The position numbers and the translations under genes were made by a program. The notes under the pieces are model-generated. The model searched no databases. It was not told where the DNA came from and was given only the letters and a program-made list of their open reading frames with translations. Below, piece after piece: positions 25,706-34,449 of a DNA stretch of 64,000 nt. This DNA is from an uncultured Clostridia bacterium (GTDB lineage: Bacteria > Bacillota > Clostridia > Christensenellales > Aristaeellaceae). How positions within the stretch are numbered: the stretch's first letter is position 1; each line of letters starts with the position of its first letter. Where the stretch lies: assembly GCA_934643825.1 (NCBI GenBank), contig CAKUCW010000003.1, positions 52,123 to 116,122 on the forward strand. Direction: 5' to 3'.

Positions 25706-26371
25706 ATGAAAAAGTTCATTGCTCTGCTTGCCGTTGTCCTGATGCTCCCATGCATCGCGCTGGCTGATCCCGCCGCTATCCTTGCTGCCGATCCGGAAGA
25801 GGTCATGACCTTCGACCGCGATTCTCAGGTGACCGCATGGGAAGGCAAGTGGGTTCTCTCCGCTGCTTTCATCGGCGAAGATTACGCTGAGGAAAACGAC
25901 CTCACGACCACCGGTCTGATTGCGGTTCCCGAAAATGCCGCTACCCTCGAGCTGTCCACCGTTCTGGACGGCAGCGCGAACGACAAGGAACTCGGCACCA
26001 TGGTTGACGTTGCTTCCTACATCCACGCGCATGTGTACGACCTGATGGGCACCCTGACCTTCTCCGAAGAGATTGCTCCGGACGACGAGCCCTACACCGT
26101 GAAGAGCGCTTGGGACGAGTGGCCCAACAACGTCATCCGCGGCGAGAACGACGGTGACTTCAACTACGGCCCGTCCAAGACCCACATCAAGGGCGAAGAA
26201 GACACCCTCTACTGGGCTGCCATCACCGGCGTCGAAGTCGAGGATATGGACGAGATGAAGTACATCGGCATGAACAAGGCCGGTCAGATGATCCTGTGCT
26301 ATGCCGACGACAACGTTGCCAAGAAGGACGGCGACGTCTGCTTCGCTTACATCTTCGAGCGTGCCGAGTAA
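25706..26371 (+). CDS. Secreted hypothetical protein
   Basis: A 221-residue protein with a clear Sec signal peptide (Lys-Lys start, hydrophobic core, likely cleavage after ALA near residue 20). The mature part is acidic, with no Cys cluster, repeat or catalytic motif I know. No lipobox. It is a single-gene unit with its own promoter and a strong terminator, and is codon-optimised like the sugar genes before it, which hints at high expression. Function unknown. Confidence 0.8.
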   Translation: MKKFIALLAVVLMLPCIALADPAAILAADPEEVMTFDRDSQVTAWEGKWVLSAAFIGEDYAEENDLTTTGLIAVPENAATLELSTVLDGSANDKELGTMVDVASYIHAHVYDLMGTLTFSEEIAPDDEPYTVKSAWDEWPNNVIRGENDGDFNYGPSKTHIKGEEDTLYWAAITGVEVEDMDEMKYIGMNKAGQMILCYADDNVAKKDGDVCFAYIFERAE

Positions 26372-26394
26372 TCGAGCAATCAAGCAAATAAAAG

Positions 26395-26426
26395 GAGCAT
26401 CCTCTGAAAAAGAGGATGCTCTTTTT
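26395..26426. terminator. Bidirectional terminator
   Basis: An 11-bp stem (GAGCATCCTCT/AGAGGATGCTC) with a GAAAA loop, followed by TTTTTGT on the plus strand and by CCTTTTATT on the minus strand. It lies between convergent genes. Confidence 0.85.
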
Positions 26427-26495
26427 GTATGCATGGAAAAACACACGAAGTTGTTTCTCAGCTTCATCGATTCTGATTCATGAATCGAAACGCTG

Positions 26496-28031
26496 TCAGT
26501 CGTAACACCTTTCCTCCCTGCGTTTCTCCGCATTGAACGCCGCAAACAGGCAGCCTACCGTCACAACCAGCAGGAAACCCGCCCAGAGAATGCCCGTCCA
26601 TTCCTCACGGGTCAGCCCCAGCATCATCGGGCGATATACGCGCATCGCAACAGCTTCGCCGAGCTGCGTGTCCCCGTGATCCGTCTGCCATGCCAGCGTC
26701 GCGCCCAGCAGCTTTTCGCGCATGTTCTCCAGCGGTTCATCTGCCCGGACGCGCAGTCGCACAACCCGCGTATTGGCATCGACAGCGCCCGCCTGCTCAT
26801 CGGCTGCATCCATGTGCAAATCAAAGACAATGGCATCGTTTTCCCTGCGAATCTCCGGTTCCTCCTGCGCATGATCTGCCGCGACGGCTTCCGCCTGCGG
26901 CTTTGCGCCATCGTCTGTCATCCACGGCACGACGGTTTTTTCATCGGATTCGCCCGTTTCAGCTTCATCCTCCGTGGCAGCATCCGCCTTCTTTTCTTCC
27001 GTTACCAGCGAAATTCCATCCGGAAGCACGCAGGAAACGCGCACATCCGCCGCCGCCAGCCCCGCGTTGACCACCACCACATTGAGCGCCATCTCTTCTC
27101 CTGTTTCCAGGCTCTCCGCCTGTGGCAGAAGGCGTGCGCTGATTCTCGCACCGCACAGCTGAATGCGCGGCACGGCAATGCGCTTGCCGCCCACCCGCAG
27201 CGTGCCATTCAGCAGGCGCATGGCGTCCTCATCGCCATCCAGCGCGTTCTCGGCAATTTTGACCGTCCACGCGAGCGTTACGCCGGACGGCTTGCCGTCC
27301 TTCGCGGCTTTCGCGCAGACTTCGCCCACCATACGGCGTTCCGCCTGTGTAAAGCCTGCCGGAAGCTCGCTGACAAGCTCAACGCCGACCGGGAGAATCA
27401 GCTCAACCGGCACGGTTTGATCCGCCGTACCCGCGTTGCAAACCTCCAGCGCATACACCAGCGTATCGCCGATCTTCGCTCTGCCGTCTTGGTCGCCCTG
27501 CACGGCAGCGCTTGCCGAAACATCCGCCACACACAGCTGCATCGGCATCACCGCACGATAAAAGCGCGTACCGATATTCATCTCGACTGAGATCTTCGTC
27601 TGCTCGCTCTTGCCGCCCGGCATCAGCGTCAAATTACGCGTAAACGTTGTCACGGAAGGCCGGAGCGTTCCGTTTTCATCCATTTGAGCGGCGGGAAGCG
27701 TCGCTTTCCATGCGCTCTGCTGCCCCGCGTCCATCGCCAGTCTTTCCGGAAGCGTCAACGTCAGGGAAACCTCCGTTTCCACCGGACGCGGGTTTTGCGC
27801 CGCAATGGTCACGACAACCGTTTTCCCCTCTTCCACGCGGTTTTCCTGTGCGCTGATTTCGAGCGTCAGGTCTTTTTCCATCGCTGCCGCGGTCTGTGCC
27901 GCGCCGACAGCCAGCCCCTCGCTCAGTCCCGTTTGCACAGCCTGAAAGAAGTCCGGCAGTCCCTGTGCCATGCCCGCCGCAGGCAAAAGCAGGCAAACCG
28001 CAGCCAGGACAATCAAGCAAATCTTTTTCAC
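26496..28031 (-). CDS. Membrane-anchored surface protein with CARDB-like domains
   Basis: A 511-residue exported protein. A signal peptide ends near GMA (about residue 22); two or three Ig/CARDB-like beta domains follow (patterns such as DTLVYALEVCNAGTADQTVPVEL), then a low-complexity acidic stretch, and a single membrane helix near 478-500 with a short basic cytoplasmic tail (EKRREER). The GTG at 28031 has AAGGAGG eight bases upstream; there is no ATG alternative. It resembles in architecture the larger protein at 54688-56868. Function unknown. Confidence 0.78.
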   Translation of the reverse strand: MKKICLIVLAAVCLLLPAAGMAQGLPDFFQAVQTGLSEGLAVGAAQTAAAMEKDLTLEISAQENRVEEGKTVVVTIAAQNPRPVETEVSLTLTLPERLAMDAGQQSAWKATLPAAQMDENGTLRPSVTTFTRNLTLMPGGKSEQTKISVEMNIGTRFYRAVMPMQLCVADVSASAAVQGDQDGRAKIGDTLVYALEVCNAGTADQTVPVELILPVGVELVSELPAGFTQAERRMVGEVCAKAAKDGKPSGVTLAWTVKIAENALDGDEDAMRLLNGTLRVGGKRIAVPRIQLCGARISARLLPQAESLETGEEMALNVVVVNAGLAAADVRVSCVLPDGISLVTEEKKADAATEDEAETGESDEKTVVPWMTDDGAKPQAEAVAADHAQEEPEIRRENDAIVFDLHMDAADEQAGAVDANTRVVRLRVRADEPLENMREKLLGATLAWQTDHGDTQLGEAVAMRVYRPMMLGLTREEWTGILWAGFLLVVTVGCLFAAFNAEKRREERCYD

Positions 28032-28090
28032 TGGATCAACCTCCTTGCGCGATTTACTTTGACCAAATTTTCCTTCTGCTATACACAAAA

Positions 28091-28185
28091 AGCGGGCTGA
28101 GCCCGCCTTCACTTCCGCCGAAGTCCGCCACACATCAAAGTCTTGCTCACGCGGGCGATTTTACGCAATTTCCTATACGTTAAAA
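28091..28185 (+). repeat. Dispersed repeat, family B, copy 1
   Basis: A 95-bp unit that is nearly identical at 38477-38571 and 54552-54646. It begins AGCGGGCTGAGCCCGCC, has an ACTTCCGCCGAAGT core and ends CGCGGGCGATTTT, GCAATTTCCTATACGT. Read on the minus strand it ends in a GCGGGC/GCCCGC hairpin followed by TTTTTGTG, a terminator shape, downstream of the 28488 gene. Confidence 0.85.
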
Positions 28186-28487
28186 TCGGGGAGAGGGACG
28201 TTAGAGCTGCCGCCCTAAAACCCGCCTGAGGGGGCTTCGTCCGGGAAACTCGCATAGGGGCGCTGTCCTCTGCCTGCGGCAGACGCGCCCGCTTCGCGAA
28301 CGCGCAAGCGCTCCTTGCGATTTCCGATTTCCGTCACGCTGAATCCCGCACAGCGGGCGCGTGACTCCAATCCCCTCAGACTCCCTTCTTCGCTTCGCGG
28401 CGGTTTAAAGCGTGTGCGCGTTTATTTCCGCGAATCAAAAAAAAGCCATGCGGCATACCCACACAGCTTTTTCTAAACTTTGATCGA
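28186..28487. other. GC-rich noncoding stretch
   Basis: About 300 bp with no credible gene. It contains several short inverted repeats, for example around CTGCCTGCGGCAG and GCTTCGCGAACGCGCAAGCG. I see no promoter or match to a known RNA family. Confidence 0.5.
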
Positions 28488-28799
28488 TTATTCCTGTTCG
28501 CCGTCGTCTTCGCTCAGCGCTTCGTCGATGGCTTCCCAGACTTCTTCGTTTTCCTCGACGGTTTCTTCTTCAACGTCAAAAACGTCCTCTTCGCCGTCCA
28601 GCACGAGGATATCCTCCTCGCCCGCGTTCTTCGCCTGCACGATCAGCTCCATCGTATCCACGTCCACCGCGAAAATCGTCTCCGGAGAAGCGGAATGATC
28701 CTTCAGATAGCGAGCGACGGAAGCCGCCAGCTTACGATTCATTTTGAAAACAATGGCACGATGTTCGCTATGCGTGATTTCCATATTCATATCGTCCAT
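28488..28799 (-). CDS. Small acidic hypothetical protein
   Basis: A 103-residue protein. The first 60 residues form a possible small alpha/beta fold (MEITHSEHRAIVFKMNRKL, then AVDVDTMELIV); the last 40 are almost all Glu/Asp, ending DDGEQE. No signal peptide. The ATG at 28799 has AAAGGAG nine bases upstream and a TTGACA promoter follows the expected spacing. I do not recognise the family. Confidence 0.7.
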   Translation of the reverse strand: MDDMNMEITHSEHRAIVFKMNRKLAASVARYLKDHSASPETIFAVDVDTMELIVQAKNAGEEDILVLDGEEDVFDVEEETVEENEEVWEAIDEALSEDDGEQE

Positions 28800-28832
28800 A
28801 ATGGCACACTCCTTTAAGCATTGGTTTCTGTC

Positions 28833-28861
28833 AGGATAACATCTCCGGCAGTTTCTGTCAA
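28833..28861 (-). promoter_or_regulatory. Promoter of the acidic protein gene
   Basis: TTGACA and TATCCT are 17 bp apart on the minus strand. Confidence 0.6.
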
Positions 28862-28942
28862 GAGCTGCCTTTTATTCGTTCAGCCTTTCTGGAATTCTGC
28901 CATTTTAAGGGCTTTCCGAACCGTTAAGAACGCGACAAGAAA

Positions 28943-29080
28943 TTACTTTTCGTGTCCCGCCGTCCAATGGGCAAGCGCATAAATCACGCCGATGATCACC
29001 AGCATGACCGCAAAAATGCCCAGCATACCTTCACCCATGAAAACAAGGGATTGCCGAAATGCCTGAAGATTGATGCTCAT
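28943..29080 (-). CDS. OadG-like gamma subunit of a Na+-pumping decarboxylase
   Basis: A 45-residue protein, too short for most gene callers. Sequence: soluble start, one membrane helix (MLGIFAVMLVIIGVIYALA) and a short polar tail, the plan of OadG/MmdD gamma subunits, which anchor the carboxyltransferase to the OadB channel. AAGGAGGG sits seven to eight bases before the ATG at 29080. It starts 13 bp after the oadB stop and is clearly in the same operon. It lacks the long Pro/Ala linker and His tail of enterobacterial OadG. Confidence 0.75.
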   Translation of the reverse strand: MSINLQAFRQSLVFMGEGMLGIFAVMLVIIGVIYALAHWTAGHEK

Positions 29081-29093
29081 GGTTTCGCCCTCC

Positions 29094-30194
29094 TTAAACC
29101 AACGGCGCAATCATCGCCAGAATGATGCCGCCCGCGATCACCGACGCGACCTGTCCGGCGACATTCGCGCCCGCCGCCTGCATGAGAATGAAGTTATACG
29201 GATCCTCATCCTTCGCCATCTTCGCAATCACACGCGAAGACATCGGGAACGCGGAGATACCCGCCGCGCCGATCATCGGGTTGATCTTCTTCTTCGCAAA
29301 CAGGTTGATGAATTTACCGAAAAGCACGCCGCCGAATGTATCAAACATAAACGCAACCAAGCCCAGCGCCAGAATCATCAGCGTTTCGGGCACAAGGAAG
29401 CTCTCCGCCTGCATGCGCACGGCGACCGTCAAGCCCAGAAGCAGACTGATGAGGTTCGCCAGCACATTCTGCGCCGTTTCGGAAAGCGTGCGCAGAACGC
29501 CGCATTCGCGCAGCAGATTGCCGAACATCAGGAAGCCCACCAGCGCCACGCTCTGCGGCGAAACCAGACCCGCAATCACCGTCACCACGATGGGGAACAG
29601 GATGCGCGTCGTCTTGGTGATCTTGCCCGGGGTATAATCCATGCGGATCATGCGCTCTTTTTTCGTCGTAATCAGCTTGATGCAGAACGGCTGAACGATC
29701 GGCACGAGCGCCATATAGGAATATGCCGCGACGATAATCGCCGCCGTATAATTGCTTTTCAGCGTGTTGGCGACAAAGATGGACGTGGGGCCGTCCGCCG
29801 CGCCGATGATGGCGATGGACGCCGCGTCGCGCAGTTCAAACCCAAACAAACTCGCCATCGACAGCGTAAAGAAGATGCCGAACTGTGCCGCCGCGCCGAA
29901 AAGCAGCAGTTTCGGGTCGGCCAGAAGCGGCCCGAAGTCAATCATCGCGCCGATGCCGATAAACAGCAGCAGCGGGAAAAGCTCATTCGCCACGCCTGCG
30001 TTAAACAGCGTATCCAACACCTCGACCGCGCCCGAGTTCGGCAGGTTGCACAGGATGCAGCCAAAGCCCATCGGCAGCAGCAGCGTCGGCTCCATCTCCT
30101 TGCGGATCGCGAGATAAATCATCACGCCGCCGATTGCCCACATGATAACCATCTGCACCGTCAGCTCACTCAGATTGCCCAGAATGGATGACAT
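29094..30194 (-). CDS. Na+-translocating decarboxylase beta subunit (OadB/MmdB)
   Basis: A 366-residue membrane protein that couples decarboxylation of carboxybiotin to export of Na+. It has about nine or ten membrane segments; IGAADGPTSIF (with the Na+-site Asp), FTLSMASLFGF and the GAAGISAFPMSSRV segment are family hallmarks. Oxaloacetate, methylmalonyl-CoA and glutaconyl-CoA systems share this subunit, so the substrate depends on the partner; MmdA at 32735 is the only carboxyltransferase in the window. It has its own promoter. Confidence 0.93.
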   Translation of the reverse strand: MSSILGNLSELTVQMVIMWAIGGVMIYLAIRKEMEPTLLLPMGFGCILCNLPNSGAVEVLDTLFNAGVANELFPLLLFIGIGAMIDFGPLLADPKLLLFGAAAQFGIFFTLSMASLFGFELRDAASIAIIGAADGPTSIFVANTLKSNYTAAIIVAAYSYMALVPIVQPFCIKLITTKKERMIRMDYTPGKITKTTRILFPIVVTVIAGLVSPQSVALVGFLMFGNLLRECGVLRTLSETAQNVLANLISLLLGLTVAVRMQAESFLVPETLMILALGLVAFMFDTFGGVLFGKFINLFAKKKINPMIGAAGISAFPMSSRVIAKMAKDEDPYNFILMQAAGANVAGQVASVIAGGIILAMIAPLV

Positions 30195-30240
30195 GTTTTT
30201 TTCCTCCGTTTCTTGATATCATCAAAACCTTGACGCCTAT

Positions 30241-30269
30241 ATTATATGCCCGGTTTTTATTTCATGCAA
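30241..30269 (-). promoter_or_regulatory. oadB promoter
   Basis: TTGCAT and TATAAT are exactly 17 bp apart on the minus strand, with about 40 nt of leader. Confidence 0.75.
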
Positions 30270-30317
30270 GATCGAAGGATTATTACATTTTTAATGTATT
30301 AATCGAATGAGCCGCGC

Positions 30318-30890
30318 TTACAGCTCGATTACCCCTGCCCCCATCGCCTTCGCCTCCCGTTCATCATGGGTGACGAGGATAACAGTCTTTCCAGCCGAAA
30401 GGATGCGCGTGCGCTCGATGACGCACGCCTTGGTTTCCTCATCAAGTCCCTTAAACGGCTCATCCAGCAGCAGAACATCGCTCTCCGCGAGCAATGCACG
30501 CAGGATGGCAACGCGCCTGCGCATGCCGCCCGAAAGCTCACGCACGGGCTGCGTCATGCAGCCGCCAAGCCCCATGGCGGTCAGCTCTTTGCGAATGATC
30601 TCTTTTGAAAGGCTCGGCGCGGTCAGGCGGATATTGCCGACAGGCGTCATGAATTCCAGCAGCCTGTCTTCCTGAAAGACGACCGCAAGCCGCGCTCCCT
30701 GTATGCCGGTGATGGTTCCGCCATCCATCACCTCCAGCCCCATCAGGATGCGCAGAAGCGTCGTTTTGCCCACGCCGGAATACCCCATGACCGCCGTTGT
30801 CGTTTTCGCGGGAAAGACGGCGGAAAAGTCGCTCAGCACCTGCTTTCCGTCAAAGGCTTTATACAGATGCGAAACCACGATATCCGTCAC
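30318..30890 (-). CDS. ABC transporter ATPase (NitT/TauT type)
   Basis: A 190-residue ABC ATPase. Walker A is GYSGVGKTT, signature LSGGMRRRVAILRAL, Walker B VLLLDEPFKGLDE and switch His VTHDE. It is about 50 residues shorter than SsuB/TauB, lacking the C-terminal helical tail. The GTG at 30890 overlaps the permease stop in GTGA, with AAAGGAGG 11 bases upstream; the long in-frame extension to 31088 runs through the permease gene in another frame and is discounted. Third gene of the importer operon. Confidence 0.88.
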   Translation of the reverse strand: MTDIVVSHLYKAFDGKQVLSDFSAVFPAKTTTAVMGYSGVGKTTLLRILMGLEVMDGGTITGIQGARLAVVFQEDRLLEFMTPVGNIRLTAPSLSKEIIRKELTAMGLGGCMTQPVRELSGGMRRRVAILRALLAESDVLLLDEPFKGLDEETKACVIERTRILSAGKTVILVTHDEREAKAMGAGVIEL

Positions 30891-31636
30891 AGCTGCGTCA
30901 GCCTCCTTTCCAGCCGCGTCAGCAGAAAGCCGAACAGCTTTTCCACGCCCACGCTGAGGCACACGATGACCACCGTCCACGCAAACAGCTCCGGCGTATC
31001 GAGGTAGACCTTCGCCTGTTGGAGCCGCTCGCCGATGGAGTTGACCGGCATGCCGATGACCTCCGCCGCCACGCCCGCCTTCCAGCAAAGCCCCAGCCCG
31101 ACCGTGCAGCCCGTTCGGAAATACGGCATGACCTGCGGCAGATCGATGAAACGAATTCTCCGCATCGGCGTCACGCGAAAGACCCGCGCCATTTCCCGCA
31201 GCCCGTCATCCGTTGCCCGTATGCCGGAAAGCACGTTCGTATACAGAATCGGGAACACCATCAGGAACGCAATCAGCACCGCCAGATTCTTAGAGCCGAT
31301 CCAGATGAGCGCCAGAATGATAAACGACGCGACCGGAATCGTCTTCATCGCCAGAACGAGCGGCGCAAGCAGCTCCTCGACCCTGCGAAATCGTGCAGCC
31401 AGTGCCGCCGCCAGCGTTCCGCAGACTGCCGCAAGCAGGAATCCGCCGACGATCCGCACGAGCGAACCGCCGATAGACGCCCAGAAGCGCCTCGTTCCCG
31501 CCAGTTCAAAAAGCGTTTGCGCGACGCGAACCGGCGAAACCAGCAGGATATCACGATGAAGGGCCATGCTGCCCAGCTGCCAGATCAGCAGCCAAAACAG
31601 CACAGCCCAAAGCGCAATGGATTTTTTCTTCTTCAT
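30887..31636 (-). CDS. ABC transporter permease (NitT/TauT type)
   Basis: A 249-residue permease with about six membrane helices and the EAA loop (GIRATDDGLREMARVFRVTPM) that docks the ATPase. It belongs to the BPD_transp_1 family of SsuC/TauC/ThiX-like permeases. The ATG at 31636 overlaps the binding-protein stop (TGATG) so translation is coupled; a GTG three bases earlier is an alternative. The transported compound is not evident from the sequence. Confidence 0.9.
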   Translation of the reverse strand: MKKKKSIALWAVLFWLLIWQLGSMALHRDILLVSPVRVAQTLFELAGTRRFWASIGGSLVRIVGGFLLAAVCGTLAAALAARFRRVEELLAPLVLAMKTIPVASFIILALIWIGSKNLAVLIAFLMVFPILYTNVLSGIRATDDGLREMARVFRVTPMRRIRFIDLPQVMPYFRTGCTVGLGLCWKAGVAAEVIGMPVNSIGERLQQAKVYLDTPELFAWTVVIVCLSVGVEKLFGFLLTRLERRLTQL

Positions 31637-32616
31637 CACTTTGCGTTGTAGTAGAAGTCATCCGCGGGGAGTGCGCCGCCGATTGCCTTCGGGTTCTGCT
31701 CAAAGAGCACATTCAAATAACCGGAGAGCTTCCGCTGCATGTCCGCGCCGGTGATGCAGACGATGTTGCAGGCAGGAATCGCCTTCTGTGCAACCGCGGC
31801 AGGCACGATCTCGTACTTGCCGACCAGCTGAGCGGCTTCCTCGACGTTCGCGTTGACATATTCGACGGATTCCGCATAGCTCTTCAGGAAGGCTTCAATC
31901 GCTTCCGGATTTTCCTGCGCAAACTGCCTGCGCACGACAAGCACGCCGGTGATGAGCTGGGAAGGCGCGTCAGCCCCCTGCTGAATGGCATCCCACTCGG
32001 CGGTCAAATCAAGGCGCACCTGAATCTGATCGTTCTTCATCTGTGCGGTCGTCACAAACGGCTGCGGGAGCATCGCAATGGCATTCTTTTCCGCCAGCAG
32101 CGCCGCCAAACACTCCGCATGCTCGCTCTTCCACTCAATGGTCACGTCCTTCGCCGGGTCGATGCCGTTTTCGGAAAGGATGTAGTTGAGCGCGTATTCC
32201 GGCGTCGCGCCCTTGCCGCTGGCGTAAATCGTCCTGCCGCGCAGGTCTTCAACGGACTTCACGCTGTCGCCGCTCTCGACGATATAGATCACGCCGAGCG
32301 TATTGACCGCCAGCACCTGAACCTCGCCCTGCGTATTCTGATATAGCACGGAAGCCAGATTCGCCGGCACAGCCGCGATATCCGTTTCGCCCTTGACGAT
32401 CTTCGGCGTCACTTCATCAATGGCTGCCGCGACGGTGAAGGCATACGCATTGCCATCGACCGCGCCGCTTTCCGCTTCGTCCATCAGCTTGACCATGCCC
32501 ATCGCGGTCGGCCCCTTGAGAGCGGTCACATTCACCTGCGTTTCAGCCAGCGCATACGCGCCGAAGGTCATCATCGCCGCACAAAGCACGGCAGCAAGCC
32601 TCTTGAGTTTCATCAT
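31636..32616 (-). CDS. ABC transporter substrate-binding protein (NMT1/THI5-like)
   Basis: A 326-residue exported protein. The signal peptide ends after AYALA (about residue 25); there is no lipobox Cys, so anchoring is unclear. The ligand domain follows the SsuA/NMT1 plan (PTAMGMVKLMDEAESG, then DIAAVPANLASVL and DLRGRTIYASGKGATPEY). Such proteins bind sulfonates, nitrate, pyrimidine precursors or aromatic acids. No TPP or other riboswitch is visible upstream. The Met-Met start at 32616 follows AAAGGG. Confidence 0.87.
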   Translation of the reverse strand: MMKLKRLAAVLCAAMMTFGAYALAETQVNVTALKGPTAMGMVKLMDEAESGAVDGNAYAFTVAAAIDEVTPKIVKGETDIAAVPANLASVLYQNTQGEVQVLAVNTLGVIYIVESGDSVKSVEDLRGRTIYASGKGATPEYALNYILSENGIDPAKDVTIEWKSEHAECLAALLAEKNAIAMLPQPFVTTAQMKNDQIQVRLDLTAEWDAIQQGADAPSQLITGVLVVRRQFAQENPEAIEAFLKSYAESVEYVNANVEEAAQLVGKYEIVPAAVAQKAIPACNIVCITGADMQRKLSGYLNVLFEQNPKAIGGALPADDFYYNAK

Positions 32617-32634
32617 CACAAACACCCTTTCTTT

Positions 32635-32662
32635 TCTATAAATACCGAGTTCGTTTATCCAA
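32635..32662 (-). promoter_or_regulatory. Promoter of the ABC importer operon
   Basis: TTGGAT and TATAGA are 16 bp apart on the minus strand. The leader would be very short (under 20 nt). Confidence 0.5.
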
Positions 32663-32734
32663 CGCACGTTCATATCCGACGCGCATGAAAACCATATCAA
32701 AACGAAAATCAGGAATCTTCGGGCAGACTCGCGC

Positions 32735-34282
32735 TTACATCGGAATATTCCCGTGCTTTTTGCCGCAAGGCTTATTCTTTTCAGCCAGAACGTCAAACGC
32801 GCGGCGGATTCGGCTTCCCGTTTCTTCCGGAAGAATCACGTCGTCGATATATCCCAGCCGCGCCGCGATAAAGGGATTGCAGAATTTTTCGCTGTATACA
32901 TCCATGCGTTCGCGGGTCAGCGCCTGCGGATCCTCCGCCGCGTCGATCTCCTTTTTATACAGGATGTTGACCGCGCCCTCCGCGCCCATGACCGCAATTT
33001 CCGCAATCGGCCAGGCGTATACCAGATCCGCGCCGATGTTCTTGCTGTTCATCGCGATATAGGCGCCGCCGTACGCCTTGCGCATGATGAGCGTGATTTT
33101 CGGCACGGTTGCCTCCGAAAACGCATAAAGCAGCTTGGCGCCGTGGCGGATGATGCCCTTGTGCTCCTGCTCCCTGCCGGGGTAAAACGCAGGCACATCC
33201 ACCAGCGTCAGCAGCGGAATGGAAAACGCATCGCAGAAGCGCACAAACCGCGCCATCTTATCCGAGCTGTCGCAGTCCAGCGAACCGCCCATGTGCGTGG
33301 GCTGGTTGGCGACGATGCCGATGACCCTGCCATCCATCCGCGCCAAGCCGATGACGCCGTTTCGGGCAAACTCCGCCTGGATTTCCAGAAAACTTCCTTC
33401 ATCCGTCAGCGCCTTGATGACCCGGCGCACGTCGTATGCCCGGCGCAGGTTATCCGGCACGATGGACTCGATCTCCGCCGACCTGTCCACCACATGCGGG
33501 AGTGCTGCAGGCGGCTCTTCAAAGCTGTTCTGCGGCAGGTAGGAAAGCAGTTCCCGCACGCGCTCAAAGCACGCACGCTCATCGTCAAACGTGAAATGCG
33601 TGACGCCGCTCTTTTCGGCGTGAACGTCCGCGCCGCCCAGCTCCTCCGGCGTGCTTTCCTCTCCGATCACCGATTTGACGACCTTGGGTCCGGTGATGAA
33701 CATCTTGCCGATGCCGCGAACCATGAAGATGAAATCGCACAGTGCAGGCGCATAACACGCGCCGCCCGCGCAGGGCCCGACGATCACCGCAATCTGCGGA
33801 ATCAGCCCGGATGCCTGCGTATGCAGCCGAAAAATATCGGCGTATCCGCTCAGCGATGCCACGCCTTCCTCAATGCGCGCGCCGCCGCTGTCGTTGATGA
33901 CGATGAACGGACATTTCATCTGAATCGCCATGTCCATGATATGACAGATTTTTTTGGAATGATACTCGCCCAGCGTGCCGCCGATGACGGTGAAATCCTC
34001 GGACGACGCGCAGGCTGTCATGCCGCCGATTTTGCCGAAACCGGTCACGACGCCGTCGCCCGGCACGCGCCGGGCATCCATGCCGAAATCATTGATTCTG
34101 GATTCGACCAGCTCTCCGACCTCAACGAACGTGCCCGCATCAAACAGCAGTTCCAGCCGCTCCCTCGCGCTGAGCTTGCCTGCCGCCTTCTGCTTCTCCA
34201 TACGCCTTGCGCCGCCGCCCATTTCCGCCCGTTCGCGCAGCGCAAGAAGCTGCTGTGCGCGGGAATGCCAAAGCGTTGCCAT
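32735..34282 (-). CDS. mmdA: Acyl-CoA carboxylase/methylmalonyl-CoA decarboxylase carboxyltransferase subunit
   Basis: A 515-residue carboxyltransferase that moves CO2 between an acyl-CoA and biotin. It has both crotonase-like halves, with oxyanion segments GPCAGGACYAPA and KAYGGAYIAMNSK, and the GARIEEGVASLSGY loop. It resembles MmdA and the beta subunit of propionyl-CoA carboxylase. With oadB and oadG nearby I favour a Na+-pumping methylmalonyl-CoA decarboxylase. The biotin carrier protein is missing from this window. AAAGGAG lies before the ATG at 34282. The N-terminus is extended by a charged coil. Confidence 0.9.
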   Translation of the reverse strand: MATLWHSRAQQLLALRERAEMGGGARRMEKQKAAGKLSARERLELLFDAGTFVEVGELVESRINDFGMDARRVPGDGVVTGFGKIGGMTACASSEDFTVIGGTLGEYHSKKICHIMDMAIQMKCPFIVINDSGGARIEEGVASLSGYADIFRLHTQASGLIPQIAVIVGPCAGGACYAPALCDFIFMVRGIGKMFITGPKVVKSVIGEESTPEELGGADVHAEKSGVTHFTFDDERACFERVRELLSYLPQNSFEEPPAALPHVVDRSAEIESIVPDNLRRAYDVRRVIKALTDEGSFLEIQAEFARNGVIGLARMDGRVIGIVANQPTHMGGSLDCDSSDKMARFVRFCDAFSIPLLTLVDVPAFYPGREQEHKGIIRHGAKLLYAFSEATVPKITLIMRKAYGGAYIAMNSKNIGADLVYAWPIAEIAVMGAEGAVNILYKKEIDAAEDPQALTRERMDVYSEKFCNPFIAARLGYIDDVILPEETGSRIRRAFDVLAEKNKPCGKKHGNIPM

Positions 34283-34328
34283 CTATTCTAAATCTCCTTT
34301 AAATCCGCTTATCCGTTTTGATGGTTAG

Positions 34329-34357
34329 ATTCTAACATTTCAGGCGTCAAAAAGCAA
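34329..34357 (-). promoter_or_regulatory. mmdA promoter
   Basis: TTGCTT and TAGAAT are 17 bp apart on the minus strand; divergent from the promoter at 34369. Confidence 0.55.
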
Positions 34358-34368
34358 GAATACAATCG

Positions 34369-34397
34369 TTGACATCACGCTTTTGCGATGATAGTAT
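34369..34397 (+). promoter_or_regulatory. Promoter of the C69 dipeptidase gene
   Basis: TTGACA and TAGTAT are 17 bp apart on the plus strand. The leader contains GGAGCTTTGCCCC, reminiscent of hairpin 1 of repeat family A. Confidence 0.6.
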
Positions 34398-34449
34398 AAG
34401 GGGGAATGCTCGGAGCTTTGCCCCGACCGATGTTTGAGGAGGCAATTGC

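Noticed and set aside
28207..28440. Possible structured RNA in the GC-rich gap
   Set aside because: Short inverted repeats are frequent by chance at this GC content; no ordered set of conserved helices or terminator could be seen.
32617..32734. TPP riboswitch upstream of the NMT1/THI5-like binding protein
   Set aside because: No CTGAGA or ACCTGATC core elements on the minus strand; the gap is only 118 bp and holds an ordinary promoter.
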